Shown here one piece after another: positions 37,926 to 46,811 of a stretch of 64,000 nucleotides of DNA (its first letter is position 1; the number at the start of each line of letters is the position of its first letter). The translations under genes and the position numbers were made by a program. The DNA is from JAKIWV01 sp963773945 (GTDB lineage Archaea > Thermoplasmatota > Thermoplasmata > Lutacidiplasmatales > UBA184): contig CAVZDD010000003.1 of assembly GCA_963773945.1 (NCBI GenBank), positions 702,951 to 766,950 on the forward strand, read 5' to 3'. The notes below the pieces were generated by a model. The model did no database searches. It saw only the letters and a list, made by a program, of their open reading frames with translations, and was not told the DNA's origin.

Positions 37926-38531
37926 ATGGAGGACCGTCCGCGCGGATTCTGCATTTGGCTGACCGGGCTCCCAAGCGCCGGGAAGACCACCATCGCCCGC
38001 GCCCTCACGCCGATGCTCCAGGCCCGAGGCTGGTACGCGGACCTCCTTGACGGGGATGAGATCCGGAAGGGATTGAGCGCCGACCTCGGATTTGACCGAG
38101 TGTCCCGCGAAACTCACGCCGCCCGCGTCGGATTCGTCGCGAAACTGCTCGCCCGCAACGGCGCGATTCCGATCGTGGCCCTCATCTCCCCGTACCGGTC
38201 TTCCCGGGCGAGGGCCCGGACCGAGATCGGGCGGTTTGTCGAAGTCTACGTCAACACCCCGCTGGCGGTCTGCGAGGAACGCGATGTCAAAGGACTCTAC
38301 AAACGGGCTCGGGCGGGCGAGATCAAGGACATGACGGGCGTCGACGACCCGTACGAACCCCCCGAGGTGGCGGAGATCGTGGTCGACGCGGTCGGGCTCT
38401 CCGCGAACGAGTCGGCGGAATTCATCCTCGCGGAACTCGAGCGCCTCAGCTGGCTGCCCCCGGTATCGTCCCACCCGGCCGGGGGCGCACATCCCGAGTC
38501 ACCGACGGCGCGTTCCCGGGCCCACCCGTGA
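37926..38531 (+). CDS. cysC: adenylylsulfate kinase (APS kinase)
   Basis: Phosphorylates APS at the 3' position to give PAPS, the sulfate donor for sulfotransferases. 201 residues from ATG 37926. P-loop GLPSAGKTT at 14-22, LLDGDEIRKGLSADLGF with the APS-binding DGD region, ISPYRSSR as the APS lid motif, and FVEVYVNTPLAVCEERDVKGLYKRARAGEIKDMTG, all hallmarks of CysC. ATG 37926 is preferred over GTG 37812 because the upstream text is unlike CysC and a TATA-like ccataaac (37883-37890) lies about 38 bases before it. The C-terminus has about 25 extra Pro/Ser residues. Confidence 0.93.
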   Translation: MEDRPRGFCIWLTGLPSAGKTTIARALTPMLQARGWYADLLDGDEIRKGLSADLGFDRVSRETHAARVGFVAKLLARNGAIPIVALISPYRSSRARARTEIGRFVEVYVNTPLAVCEERDVKGLYKRARAGEIKDMTGVDDPYEPPEVAEIVVDAVGLSANESAEFILAELERLSWLPPVSSHPAGGAHPESPTARSRAHP

Positions 38532-38630
38532 ACCGGTCGTGCCCTTTCGGTCGGGGTGTTCCGGGTTCCGGTGCGATGGACCCCCTCTCGGGTCGACGGT
38601 CCCTAGGTCGGCTGGGAGAGTGAGGTCCCG

Positions 38631-39440
38631 GTGAGCCGACCGACCCGTCTCGAAGATCCCCCGCCCCGTAGGGATGCCCCGCGACTTCAGGTCCTGCTGG
38701 ACTTTGACGGAACGCTGGTCGAACCGAATGTCGCGATCGTTCTGGTCGAGCGATTCTGTATCGATGGGCCCCGGATCGCCCACGAGGTCGACCTGGACCT
38801 GCACGCGGGTCGGATCACGCTGCGCGAGGCGTGGGCCCGTCAGGTAGCGCTCCTGCCCCCCACCCGCCTCGACGAGATGACCGAGTTCGTCGTCCGAGAG
38901 ATCCCGCTGCGAAAGGGCGCCCTCCAACTCCTCGGACTGCTCCGCGAGTTCCAGGTCCCAACGGCGATCGTGTCGGGGGGGCTCGAGTTCTTCATCCGGC
39001 GGGTACTCGCCCGCGAGGGCATCGACTACCCGCTGTTCGCCGACGGGATCGAGCGCGCGAGCGACTCTCAACTCCGGGTCGTTCACCCGTACGGCCATCC
39101 GACATGTCGGCTGTGCGGGATCTGCAAGGCGAACGTGACCATCGGCTTCGCCACGCCGGGGGTCTCGACAGTGTTCATTGGGGATGGCAGCACGGACAAG
39201 TACGCCGCCGAGGTGGCGGAGATCGTCTTCGCCCGTCACCGCTTGAAGGACTACTGTGCCCGGTCGGGCATCCCGTTCTTCCCCTTCGACGATTTCGACC
39301 CGGTGACGGCCCGGCTCCGCGGCTGGCTGCTCGGGACGGACCCGCTGCCGCCCCCGCGCCCCCGGGGCCTCCGCACCAGCGCCTGCCCGATCTCCCAGGG
39401 CCTCGCGCGCGAGGCCGCCGAGCCCTCGATATCCGGGTGA
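38631..39440 (+). CDS. HAD-family phosphatase, MtnX/phosphoserine-phosphatase-like
   Basis: 269 residues. HAD motif I is LLDFDGTLVE with the nucleophile Asp 24 and Asp 26; motif II is IVSGG; motif IV is FIGDGSTDKYAA. A cysteine signature C-x2-CGICK sits before motif IV, as in MtnX-type phosphatases of the methionine-salvage branch, but also in other HAD-IB enzymes. GTG 38631 is preceded by gggagagtgagg. It follows cysC by 100 bases. The context could also suggest dephosphorylating PAP or a sugar phosphate; that is inference. The C-terminal 30 residues are Pro/Arg-rich and likely disordered. Confidence 0.75.
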   Translation: MSRPTRLEDPPPRRDAPRLQVLLDFDGTLVEPNVAIVLVERFCIDGPRIAHEVDLDLHAGRITLREAWARQVALLPPTRLDEMTEFVVREIPLRKGALQLLGLLREFQVPTAIVSGGLEFFIRRVLAREGIDYPLFADGIERASDSQLRVVHPYGHPTCRLCGICKANVTIGFATPGVSTVFIGDGSTDKYAAEVAEIVFARHRLKDYCARSGIPFFPFDDFDPVTARLRGWLLGTDPLPPPRPRGLRTSACPISQGLAREAAEPSISG

Positions 39441-39470
39441 ATGTTCCGACCCGCGGGCCCAGACCGCGCC

Positions 39471-40889
39471 TTAGGAGCGGACCCGGCCCCAGTCGAACTT
39501 CGGCTCGGACGACGGGGTCGGTTCGGGCGACTCCTTCTTCGCCCGCTGCACCGACAGTCCGTTCGCTTCGAGGAAGTTCGTGCGGATGTCCTGGTCGTCG
39601 GAATTCAACCGTCCCGCCAACTGGCGGATGGGGTCCAGGAAGTCGCCCGCGGTTCTCGGCTGGAGAAGATAGGCCCCGCTGCGGTCGGTCAGGGTCGTCC
39701 GGAGCAGCTCGCTCCCGGAGAGGTCCCCCGCCCGCTTGAGTTCCGGCATGTCCACGTAGAGCGCCCGGCGGCCCTGCCCGAATCGAATGACGGGTCCCAC
39801 GTGCCCGTTCCGCGACGGGGGCAGATCGTCCAGCGAAAAGGTCGGGTCCTCCTCGCGGCCGCTCGCGGCGGCCCCGGAGAAGCTTGCTCCCGGGAAACCA
39901 ACCGACGGAGTGGTCTCCGGCCGTACCAGCACTTCGGGGCGTAGGTCGCTGCGTTCGAGGAGGAACGCTACGGCCCGCGCCTCGTTCTCTCGAGAGGGAG
40001 GGGTGACGAGGACCAAGTCTCCGCCACCGATCAGCGCGGTGACCAGCAGGTCTCGAATGAACACCGGGACGAGGGAGGTAGGGGGTGGGGCGGCTTGGAG
40101 AGACTTGTGTCCGAACCGGATGATGCTCAGGAGGATCCGAATCCCATCCGACACGGCGTGGAGCTTCGCCTCGCCGACCCGCTCACCGTAGGGGATCGGG
40201 ATTTGGAGAATCGTCCAGCCGGCGCGATGCCCCTTCAGGAACAATTCGGCCTCGATGCCAAAGTCGTAGGAAATGAGATTGAGTTCCTGAGCTCGCTCGA
40301 CCTGCACGCCCCAGAAACCACTGCACACATCCAGGACTCGGGAGCCGCTGAGCTCGCCGGCCACAAAATTCAGGAGGGCGTTCCCGACCCGGTGGACCAG
40401 GTCTCGGGGGTTTCGGGGTGGACCCGTGGCCGACTGTCGAACGCCGACCACGAGGTGGCTACCGGCGTCCAGCAGCTCCAGCGCCGGAAGAACCGAAGCG
40501 CCGGGGTACGTTGCGTCGGCATCGAGCACGACGGCGTACTGGACCTTCTTCTGCGCGAGCCAATCGAGCGCCTCGCGGACGGCTCCCCCCTTTCCTCGGC
40601 TCTTCTGATGAAGAACCGGTATACCCCAGGCCGCCGCCACTTCGAGCGTCCGGTCGGTGGACCCTCCGTCGACGACCAAGGGTCGCACGCGCCACCCGGC
40701 GCCAGCCAGTCGGTCGAAGGGGATGTCCTCGAGAGTTTGAGAGAGCCCCGCTTCCTCGTTTAGGGTCGGGAGGATGATCGCGGCGTTCGCCGCTTCGAAC
40801 GAATCCACCATGATGGTACGAGTCTTCGACTCGTCGCCAGCGAGTCCCCGAACTTGGTCTTCCCCGTTTCGGTCGACCCCCCGCTCCAT
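39471..40889 (-). CDS. GT2 glycosyltransferase (dolichyl-phosphate-sugar synthase type) with C-terminal extension
   Basis: About 472 residues from ATG 40889 (ATG 40811 also possible). The GT-A domain (about 32-260) has AAIILPTLNEEAGL, VVDGGSTDRTLEVA, SRGKGGAVREAL and VVLDADATYP (D-x-D metal site), the pattern of enzymes that load a sugar onto a polyprenyl phosphate. No transmembrane helices follow. Instead there is a ~210-residue extension beginning LLVTALIGGGDLVLVTPPSRENEARAVAFLLE, with a Rossmann-like feel, an unstructured centre, a later ALYVDMPELKRAGD block, and a charged end. I do not recognise the extension. Promoter choice is ambiguous: gatatacg motifs lie at 40891-40900 and 40941-40950. 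Confidence 0.8.
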   Translation of the reverse strand: MERGVDRNGEDQVRGLAGDESKTRTIMVDSFEAANAAIILPTLNEEAGLSQTLEDIPFDRLAGAGWRVRPLVVDGGSTDRTLEVAAAWGIPVLHQKSRGKGGAVREALDWLAQKKVQYAVVLDADATYPGASVLPALELLDAGSHLVVGVRQSATGPPRNPRDLVHRVGNALLNFVAGELSGSRVLDVCSGFWGVQVERAQELNLISYDFGIEAELFLKGHRAGWTILQIPIPYGERVGEAKLHAVSDGIRILLSIIRFGHKSLQAAPPPTSLVPVFIRDLLVTALIGGGDLVLVTPPSRENEARAVAFLLERSDLRPEVLVRPETTPSVGFPGASFSGAAASGREEDPTFSLDDLPPSRNGHVGPVIRFGQGRRALYVDMPELKRAGDLSGSELLRTTLTDRSGAYLLQPRTAGDFLDPIRQLAGRLNSDDQDIRTNFLEANGLSVQRAKKESPEPTPSSEPKFDWGRVRS

Positions 40890-41224
40890 GTCGTATATCT
40901 CAGGGATGGGATCGCCCCGACGCTGACCTCGTGACGCTGACGTATATCCCCCCGACAATGGCAACGCCCCTGGACTCCCGGAAGGGCCCCCCAGTGGGTG
41001 TCCCTTTATAGACGTTCGGTCGACGCGTTACAAGTTGATGCGTAACCCGGACACCCCCCTTTAGGTCGGGAATCACGCAGTTCGGCCCCCCGGCCACCGG
41101 AAGGGCCATTTTTCACCGATCACGGGCCTTCCGGGACCCACGGACGTAAGGCGACTTCCCTCCCGGACCCCCCTCGGGGTCCCGCGCGAAATCGATATCC
41201 CCCGAATCGCGGTGCGAGACCCCC
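40890..41224. promoter_or_regulatory. divergent promoter region with several TATA boxes
   Basis: Minus strand: ctataaaggga (41001-41011, the best TATA box I see in the window), gggatatacg (40941-40950) and agatatacga (40891-40900). Plus strand: cgatatcc centred near 41196, about 28 bases before GTG 41225. The first minus-strand box has no start codon at the expected place near 40975, so the GT2 mRNA may have a long leader or alternative starts. Confidence 0.5.
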
Positions 41225-42763
41225 GTGGCAGATTTTGATGTGGTCATCCTCGGGGCGGGTCACAACGGGCTCACCTGTGGGGCCTACCTCGCGAAGGCCG
41301 GTTTGACCACCTGCATCTTGGAGCGGAGGCCCATCCCCGGCGGCGCGACGATCACCGAGGAGCTCTGGCCGGGGATCCGAATCTCCCGCGCGAGCTACGT
41401 CCCCGGAATGTTGGACAAGATCGTGGCCGACCTCGATCTGGTCCGTCATGGCCTCGAGCTCCACCCGGTTGACCCCCAGAATTTTGCCCCGTTCCCGAGC
41501 GGCGCGCACCTGTTCACCTACCTCGCCGACGAGCGTTGCCAGAAGGAGCTGTCGCGGTTCTCCGCCAAAGATGCGGCGGCGTTCCCCCGGTTCTCCCAGT
41601 TCCTGCGGCAGTTCGTCGAGACAGTCGAGCCCCTGCTCCTCGCGCCCCCTCCTGGGCTGGACGACCTGTTGGGTTTCTTTGAGGGATCGCAGTTCGAGGA
41701 GGTGGCCCGACAGATCCTGCTGACGAGCTGCGCCGACCTTCTGCGGGAGACCTTCGAGTCGGAGGAGGTGCGGGGCGCCTACGCCATGAACGGGGTCCTC
41801 AACACCAGCATGGGGCCGGACACCATCGGCACGTCGTACATCCTGGCGATGGCACTCGGCAAGCGGGGGTACAATTATGCCGTGGGCGGCACCGGGGCAG
41901 TTTCGGAGGCCCTCGCGAGGGCGTTCACCACCGCGGGCGGGACGATTCGGACGAGCTCCCCGGTGAAACGGATCACCGTGGCGCGCGGGAAGGCGACCGG
42001 GGTCGAGCTGGCGGATGGCACGATGATCACCGGTCGGGTGATCGTATCCAACGCGGACCCCAAGCGAACCTTCCTCGATCTCCTCGAGCCCGGAACCCTC
42101 GACGATGACTTCACCCGGCGCGTCACGAAACTTCGGGCCTTCGGCACCTCCCTCAAGATCAACCTCGCGATGCAGGGCCCGCTCGATTTCAAGGCCCTAC
42201 CGGGAGTCGAGATCGGCCCCCAGCACCAGGCGCTGACCGATATCGGCCCGTCCCTCGACTACATCCAGAAGGCCTACGATGACGCCAAGTGGGGCCGGCT
42301 TCCCGAAGAGCCGCCGCTCAGCGTCTTCTGCCAAACCGCGTGGGATTCCACGATGGCCCCGAAGGGCGTCCACACCCTGAGCATCATTGCAAAGTACAAT
42401 CCCTACCTCCTGGCGAACGGCACCTGGCTCGCCCGCAAGGAGCAGGCCGTCGAGAACGCCGTGTCGGTGCTCGAAACCTACGCGCCCGGCGTCCGGCGCC
42501 GGATTCTCCACATCGAGGCGCTGACCCCCCTCGACCTCGAGAACCTGATCGGCTTCACGGAGGGGAACGTCACCCATCTCGACCAGACCCTCAATCAGAT
42601 GCTCTCCTTCCGCCCCCTCCTGGGGTGGTCCCACTACCGGACGCCGCTGGAGGGGCTCTACCTCTGCGGCGCCGGCACCCATCCGGGGGGAGGGGTCAAA
42701 GGGGCGCCGGGCCACAACGCGGCCCACGTCATCCTCGAGGATCTGGGTCACCCGGCCCTCTGA
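41225..42763 (+). CDS. FAD-dependent oxidoreductase, PYROXD2/phytoene-desaturase-like
   Basis: 512 residues. The dinucleotide-binding motif VVILGAGHNGLTCGAYLAKAG is at about 6-26, then ILERRPIPGGATITEE as the second FAD segment. The C-terminus has YLCGAGTHPGGGVKGAPGHNAA, the FAD-proximal motif shared by phytoene desaturases and the PYROXD2 group. Length and motifs fit PYROXD2-like proteins, whose substrate is mostly unknown; a carotenoid role is not supported by neighbours. The GTG start is supported by a TATA box about 28 bases upstream, i.e. leaderless. Convergent with the APC permease. Confidence 0.85.
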   Translation: MADFDVVILGAGHNGLTCGAYLAKAGLTTCILERRPIPGGATITEELWPGIRISRASYVPGMLDKIVADLDLVRHGLELHPVDPQNFAPFPSGAHLFTYLADERCQKELSRFSAKDAAAFPRFSQFLRQFVETVEPLLLAPPPGLDDLLGFFEGSQFEEVARQILLTSCADLLRETFESEEVRGAYAMNGVLNTSMGPDTIGTSYILAMALGKRGYNYAVGGTGAVSEALARAFTTAGGTIRTSSPVKRITVARGKATGVELADGTMITGRVIVSNADPKRTFLDLLEPGTLDDDFTRRVTKLRAFGTSLKINLAMQGPLDFKALPGVEIGPQHQALTDIGPSLDYIQKAYDDAKWGRLPEEPPLSVFCQTAWDSTMAPKGVHTLSIIAKYNPYLLANGTWLARKEQAVENAVSVLETYAPGVRRRILHIEALTPLDLENLIGFTEGNVTHLDQTLNQMLSFRPLLGWSHYRTPLEGLYLCGAGTHPGGGVKGAPGHNAAHVILEDLGHPAL

Positions 42764-42864
42764 CCCGACCGCCGTCCGGCCCGGGGCCTTGAGCCACCCT
42801 CCGGAATCCTCACACGGGGCGGCCCGAAATCGGGGGACTGTCCCGCGACCCCGGGTACCGGCGA

Positions 42865-44514
42865 CTATTCGGGCGGAATCTCCTTGAAGGCCATGTCCAG
42901 CGGCCGGCCCTGGGCGCGCCGCCAATACTTGGCCACGAAGTAGATCGCCGCGAAGATGAGGATGAAGGCGGCCACCGCCTCGATGGCGAGCGGGGTGTTC
43001 GCCCCGTAGATGTTGTTCGCCAGCTCGAGGTAGATCACCAGCAGGGAGAACACGATGGTGCCAAGACCCGTGAGGGAGATGACCGGGATTCCGGCAATCC
43101 GGTAGTTGGCGGGGCTGGCATCGTGGATCTTCTTGAGCCGGTACGGGAAGATTACCGCGGCGATCCCGACCAACAGGAGCGGAGTGAGACAGGCGTACCA
43201 GGTAAGCACGGTGGAGAACAGGTAGATCTTCGCCGCCGTGTACGGGACGTTCAGCAGGAGCAGCGATCCCTCGCTCAGGATCACAAGCACGATGATCGCA
43301 TTGATCGGCGTATGGAAGCGGGGACTCACGTTGGAGAGCGACCGCGGGAGGATCCCGTCGAAGCTCCATGCCAGCATGCTGCGGGCGCCCATGTAGTAGA
43401 ATCCCGGGATGTAGATGCACATCTGGAGGACTCCCATCATCGCGACGAAACCGATGATGATCGAGTTGTTCGTCAGCATCAAAGAGAGGAAATTGGCGTA
43501 CGGAAGCACCGGGAACGCCGTCAACGGGATCTGGTTGTAGATCAGGAAGTCCGTGGCCGACACGAATGGCTCGCCCACGGTGCGGTAGAGCGCCCAGATG
43601 AAGACGGCCGTTAGGGCCATGGCGAAGAACATCGCGCCGAACATCCCATAGAGGGAGTTCCGCGCCGGCAGGCGAATCTCGCCGCCGAGATACGTCGAGG
43701 CGATAAAGTTGAACCCGTAGAGGGACAGGACCGGGAAGATCAGCAGCGTGTCCGTGGCGCTGTTCATGTGGGGGTTGACCCAGCCGAGGCCCTGGGCCTG
43801 CGTGAAGATCGATTGGTAGTAATTCGGCCCGTAGTTCTGGGAAGCGGCGAAGTTGTTGAAATCGGCGACGAAGGTGGCGTGGCTGGCCGTGACCAGTAGG
43901 CCGATCATCGTCAGAACGGCGATGAAGACGAGCACGTAGACGATGTTCTGGATCCGGAAGTAGAACCGCTTTCCGAGCATCGTCGGAACCGCGAGCAGGA
44001 CGATCTCGAGGGTGCCCAGGACGATCGTCCCGTTGGTGGTGGCCACGTCGTTGGCGATGCTGACGAGGCCCGTGCTATGGGTGAGGACCCCGATCAGAAG
44101 GAATCCGACGGAAAGGCCCGTGGTCTGGATGGTGACGCCGGTGATGCCGTTGTAAATCAACAGCGTGAGAATGTAGCTCGCGTTCCCGATGAATCCGAGC
44201 GAGGGCAACAAGGTACGTGAGACGAACACGTAGTCCCCGCCGCTGCGGGGCATCGCGACGTGGAACGCGTAGTAGGTGTAGATCAGGAGGGTCGACATCG
44301 CGCCCGTGAACAGGAACGCGAGCCAGACGTTCCCCCCGATGAGCGGGACGAGAGAGACGACGAAATAAAGTTCGAACAGGAACCCCAAGATCGCGAAGTT
44401 GAACAACGCGACGTCCCACGTCGACAGTTCGCGGACGAGGCCGGTCGCCTCGCGTTCGAACGCTTTGACAGGGGTGCCCGCCGGTGGGACGCCGGAATCG
44501 GCCGTCTCAATCAC
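42865..44514 (-). CDS. APC-superfamily amino acid permease
   Basis: 549 residues with 12 to 14 hydrophobic helices. The first helix region (ELSTWDVALFNFAILGF) and AMPRSGGDYVFVSRTL match the conserved start of amino acid/polyamine/organocation permeases, where P-(R)-(S/A)-GG-x-Y-x-(F/Y) follows helix 2. Predicted to import amino acids or amines in symport with protons or cations. Start GTG 44514 is supported by a minus-strand TATA-like tttaagtgg (44544-44552) about 35 bases upstream. The aminotransferase at 47445 might use an imported amino acid, but that link is inference. Confidence 0.85.
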   Translation of the reverse strand: MIETADSGVPPAGTPVKAFEREATGLVRELSTWDVALFNFAILGFLFELYFVVSLVPLIGGNVWLAFLFTGAMSTLLIYTYYAFHVAMPRSGGDYVFVSRTLLPSLGFIGNASYILTLLIYNGITGVTIQTTGLSVGFLLIGVLTHSTGLVSIANDVATTNGTIVLGTLEIVLLAVPTMLGKRFYFRIQNIVYVLVFIAVLTMIGLLVTASHATFVADFNNFAASQNYGPNYYQSIFTQAQGLGWVNPHMNSATDTLLIFPVLSLYGFNFIASTYLGGEIRLPARNSLYGMFGAMFFAMALTAVFIWALYRTVGEPFVSATDFLIYNQIPLTAFPVLPYANFLSLMLTNNSIIIGFVAMMGVLQMCIYIPGFYYMGARSMLAWSFDGILPRSLSNVSPRFHTPINAIIVLVILSEGSLLLLNVPYTAAKIYLFSTVLTWYACLTPLLLVGIAAVIFPYRLKKIHDASPANYRIAGIPVISLTGLGTIVFSLLVIYLELANNIYGANTPLAIEAVAAFILIFAAIYFVAKYWRRAQGRPLDMAFKEIPPE

Positions 44515-44698
44515 CTAAGACGGGACGGGCCCATGAATTTCCGCCACTTAAACATGTGCGAAGCTCTAGCACGCCGTATTCGACCAGGGTGGCACGGGCA
44601 AATTCTCCCCTATCCCGCACGGATGCGCATGTCGGGCCCACGGGGGTGACTGCGTGCTGCCGCAGTCTAATACGGGCGACCGTGCTGCCGGCCGTTCG

Positions 44699-45665
44699 AT
44701 GGCTACGCGGTCGATCTTCTACGTCGCCGACCTTCACGGGTCGGAGCCGGTCCTCAATAAGGTGATCAACTCCGCCAAGTTCTACAACGTGGACACGATC
44801 ATCATCGGCGGGGACATCACCGGGAAGCTCCTGATCCCCATCGTGGACATCGGAGGGGGACGCTACTCGCTCGAGCTCTTCGGCGTGCCGAAGACGATCG
44901 AAGCGAAGGATCTCGAGGAGACCCAGAAGAAGATCCGCGGCACGGGCTCGTACTGGACGTTGGTCAGTCGGGCGGAGTACGACGCGATGGCCGCCAACCC
45001 CGCGGAGGTCAAGCGACACTTCCTCGAGAAGATGATCGAGCACCTCGAGGCGGTCTATAAGAAGGCCGAGGACCGGCTCCGGGCCAACGGCGTCAAGATG
45101 TACGTCATCCCCGGGAACGACGACTATGTGGAGGTCGCGGATTTCCTCAAGGCCCGTTCCAGCGACGTGGTGATCAATTTCGAGGAGCAGATCGTCGAGC
45201 TGGGGGACTTTCAGCTCGTGGGATACGGAAAGTCGAACCCGACCCCGTGGCACACCCCGCGGGAGACCTCCGACGCGATCGTCGGGCAGGAGCTCCGACA
45301 GCTCACGGCCAAGGCCGATCCAGCTCGGACGCTGCTCGTCGCGCACGCCCCTCCCGTGAACACCACGATCGACAAGGCGCCGAAACTGACCGCCGACATG
45401 AAACCGGTCACCGGTGGGGGTCACGTAGAGATGGTTTCCGTCGGGAGCGCCGAAGTCCGCAAGGTCATTGAGGAGTTCGAGCCGGTGGCGGCCTTCCACG
45501 GCCACATTCACGAGTCGCCCGGCGTGGACACGGTCATCGGCCAGCACGGCAAGAAAATACCGGTCATGAACCCCGGCAGTCAGGTACAGCTCGGGCGTGC
45601 TGCAGGGAATTATTGTTCAACTGGCGAACGGCAAGGTCAAGGGTTACAACTTCACGACGGGGTAG
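44699..45665 (+). CDS. metallophosphoesterase, frameshifted near the C-terminus
   Basis: About 322 residues once repaired. Calcineurin-type motifs: VADLHGS (D-x-H), GGDITGK (GD), VIPGNDDY (GND), VAHAPP and FHGHIHES (GHxH). After PVMNPGSQ an extra g (ggcagtcaggtacagc) shifts the frame; without it the text reads YSSGVLQGIIVQLANGKVKGYNF and stops at 45665, just short of the convergent gene, whereas the uncorrected frame runs into it to 45691. ATG 44699 starts the first beta strand. The protein carries a longer insertion after the GD motif (about residues 40-110) than simple phosphodiesterases. Substrate unknown. Confidence 0.8.
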
Positions 45666-45668
45666 AAT

Positions 45669-46109
45669 TCAGCCGGCCGGCGGCGCGGTGAGCCGGGCCG
45701 TCAGCTTGGTCTCGAAGTCGGAAGGGTATTCCTTCATCGATTTGGCCACCAGATTGTTGATGATGTAGCGCAGGGGACCCTGCCCCTCGTAACTGAGGTT
45801 GAGTCCGACCTCGGTGTGGGCGGCATCCTTGGCGTGGAGTTGGAGCGAGCCTTCGATGCGCACCTCCTTGGCCACAGCGACGAACGTGACCTTCTCGGGA
45901 GGGGTCGGCGCGTGATCCACGTCAAAGGTCAGTTCGCGCCGGATGAGCCCCTGCTTGACCTCGACCTTCCAGACCGCCTTCGTCGGGGAGACGTTCTCCA
46001 TCGAGATGACGCCGGGAATCGTCGCCGCCAGGAAGTTGGGGTCGGTCAGGACTTGGAACACCTGGGCCACACTGCCCGGGGCGTTCAGCGTTGCGGTGAC
46101 GTTGGGCAC
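45669..46109 (-). CDS. SRPBCC/CoxG-like protein
   Basis: 146 residues with the START-like fold pattern of CO-dehydrogenase subunit G relatives: an N-terminal strand and helix (ATLNAPGSVAQVFQVLTDPNFLAATIPGV), several long strands, and a C-terminal helix (RYIINNLVAKSMKEYPSDFETKL). These bind hydrophobic ligands; no CO dehydrogenase genes are nearby, so a CO role is not supported. The GTG or ATG start at 46109 has ggagg at 8-12 bases upstream and a TATA-like gcttatcta near 46155-46163. Confidence 0.75.
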   Translation of the reverse strand: MPNVTATLNAPGSVAQVFQVLTDPNFLAATIPGVISMENVSPTKAVWKVEVKQGLIRRELTFDVDHAPTPPEKVTFVAVAKEVRIEGSLQLHAKDAAHTEVGLNLSYEGQGPLRYIINNLVAKSMKEYPSDFETKLTARLTAPPAG

Positions 46110-46238
46110 GGGATCTCCCCTCCGTGGGCTCCGAGCGGGCGTCCAGTTCCGCCGGATAGATAAGCCTGGTTCCGCCCCGGCTCTGTACCATACCGGTGGG
46201 GGAGGGTTCCGCCAGGGTAAGCGTATCCAACCGGCGGG

Positions 46239-46811
46239 TCAACCGGCCCGTTCCCTGAGCTCACGATACGCTTCCTCGACGCCTTCGTACTTGACCTCGC
46301 CCTCCAAGTAGTCTAGGTCGATCTCGTCGCGGTTCTCGGCGAAAAGGAGCACAGCTTGTTCGAGGAGACTTGACTTTCCGCTCCGGCTCCAGAAGACCAG
46401 CCGCCGCACGACCAGATCCTCTACCGCAGATGCCCGTACCGGCCCCTCGGTTGTCTTGAACGTACGGGGGACGCCCGACCGCCCGGAACCGGAGGATTCG
46501 GACCGGTGGATGATGTCGACAAGAAGCCCTAGGTCGTCCCGCCTCCAGTAGGGCCTTCCGTCCTCTCCCTCTTCGAGGCGGAAACCCCACCGCTTGAGGA
46601 CGGGACTGATTCGACTCCTCTCGCCCACTACGTCAACGTCCTCGGAGGTGAACTGTCCGTGCGAGTACACGGTGATCGCCGACCCGCCTGCGATAACGAG
46701 CCGCGAGCCGAGGCCCGAGTCCTTGGCGAGCATAGCCCCGAACGTCGCGATCCTCCTCGCGGGGTCGCTCACCTTCGAGATGGTTGCGTCGAACTCCGCC
46801 TTAGCCCGCAT
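46239..46811 (-). CDS. nucleotidyltransferase-fold protein (DUF6036/AbiEii-like), putative toxin
   Basis: 190 residues. The text LVIAGGSAITVYSHGQFTSEDVDVVG carries GGSA followed by an acidic E-D-x-D site, the pattern of minimal nucleotidyltransferases such as DUF6036 and AbiEii proteins. A central GLLVDIIHR supplies a third acidic residue, and a helical C-terminal part follows. Its ATG lies inside the end of the upstream wHTH gene (11-base overlap), so the two are translated together. Such pairs are often toxin-antitoxin or abortive-infection modules in which the nucleotidyltransferase modifies tRNA or a partner. That role is inference here. Confidence 0.65.
   Translation of the reverse strand: MRAKAEFDATISKVSDPARRIATFGAMLAKDSGLGSRLVIAGGSAITVYSHGQFTSEDVDVVGERSRISPVLKRWGFRLEEGEDGRPYWRRDDLGLLVDIIHRSESSGSGRSGVPRTFKTTEGPVRASAVEDLVVRRLVFWSRSGKSSLLEQAVLLFAENRDEIDLDYLEGEVKYEGVEEAYRELRERAG

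Noticed and set aside
36504..38531. Sulfate assimilation operon
   Set aside because: No reductase genes follow in the window; with two sulfotransferases near, PAPS for sulfation is the better reading.
40900..41109. Minus-strand ORF of 69 codons in the promoter region
   Set aside because: No protein-like pattern, and it runs across three TATA-like elements.
45669..46109. CO dehydrogenase maturation role for the CoxG-like protein
   Set aside because: No coxL/M/S or other Cox genes nearby; the fold is shared by many unrelated SRPBCC proteins.
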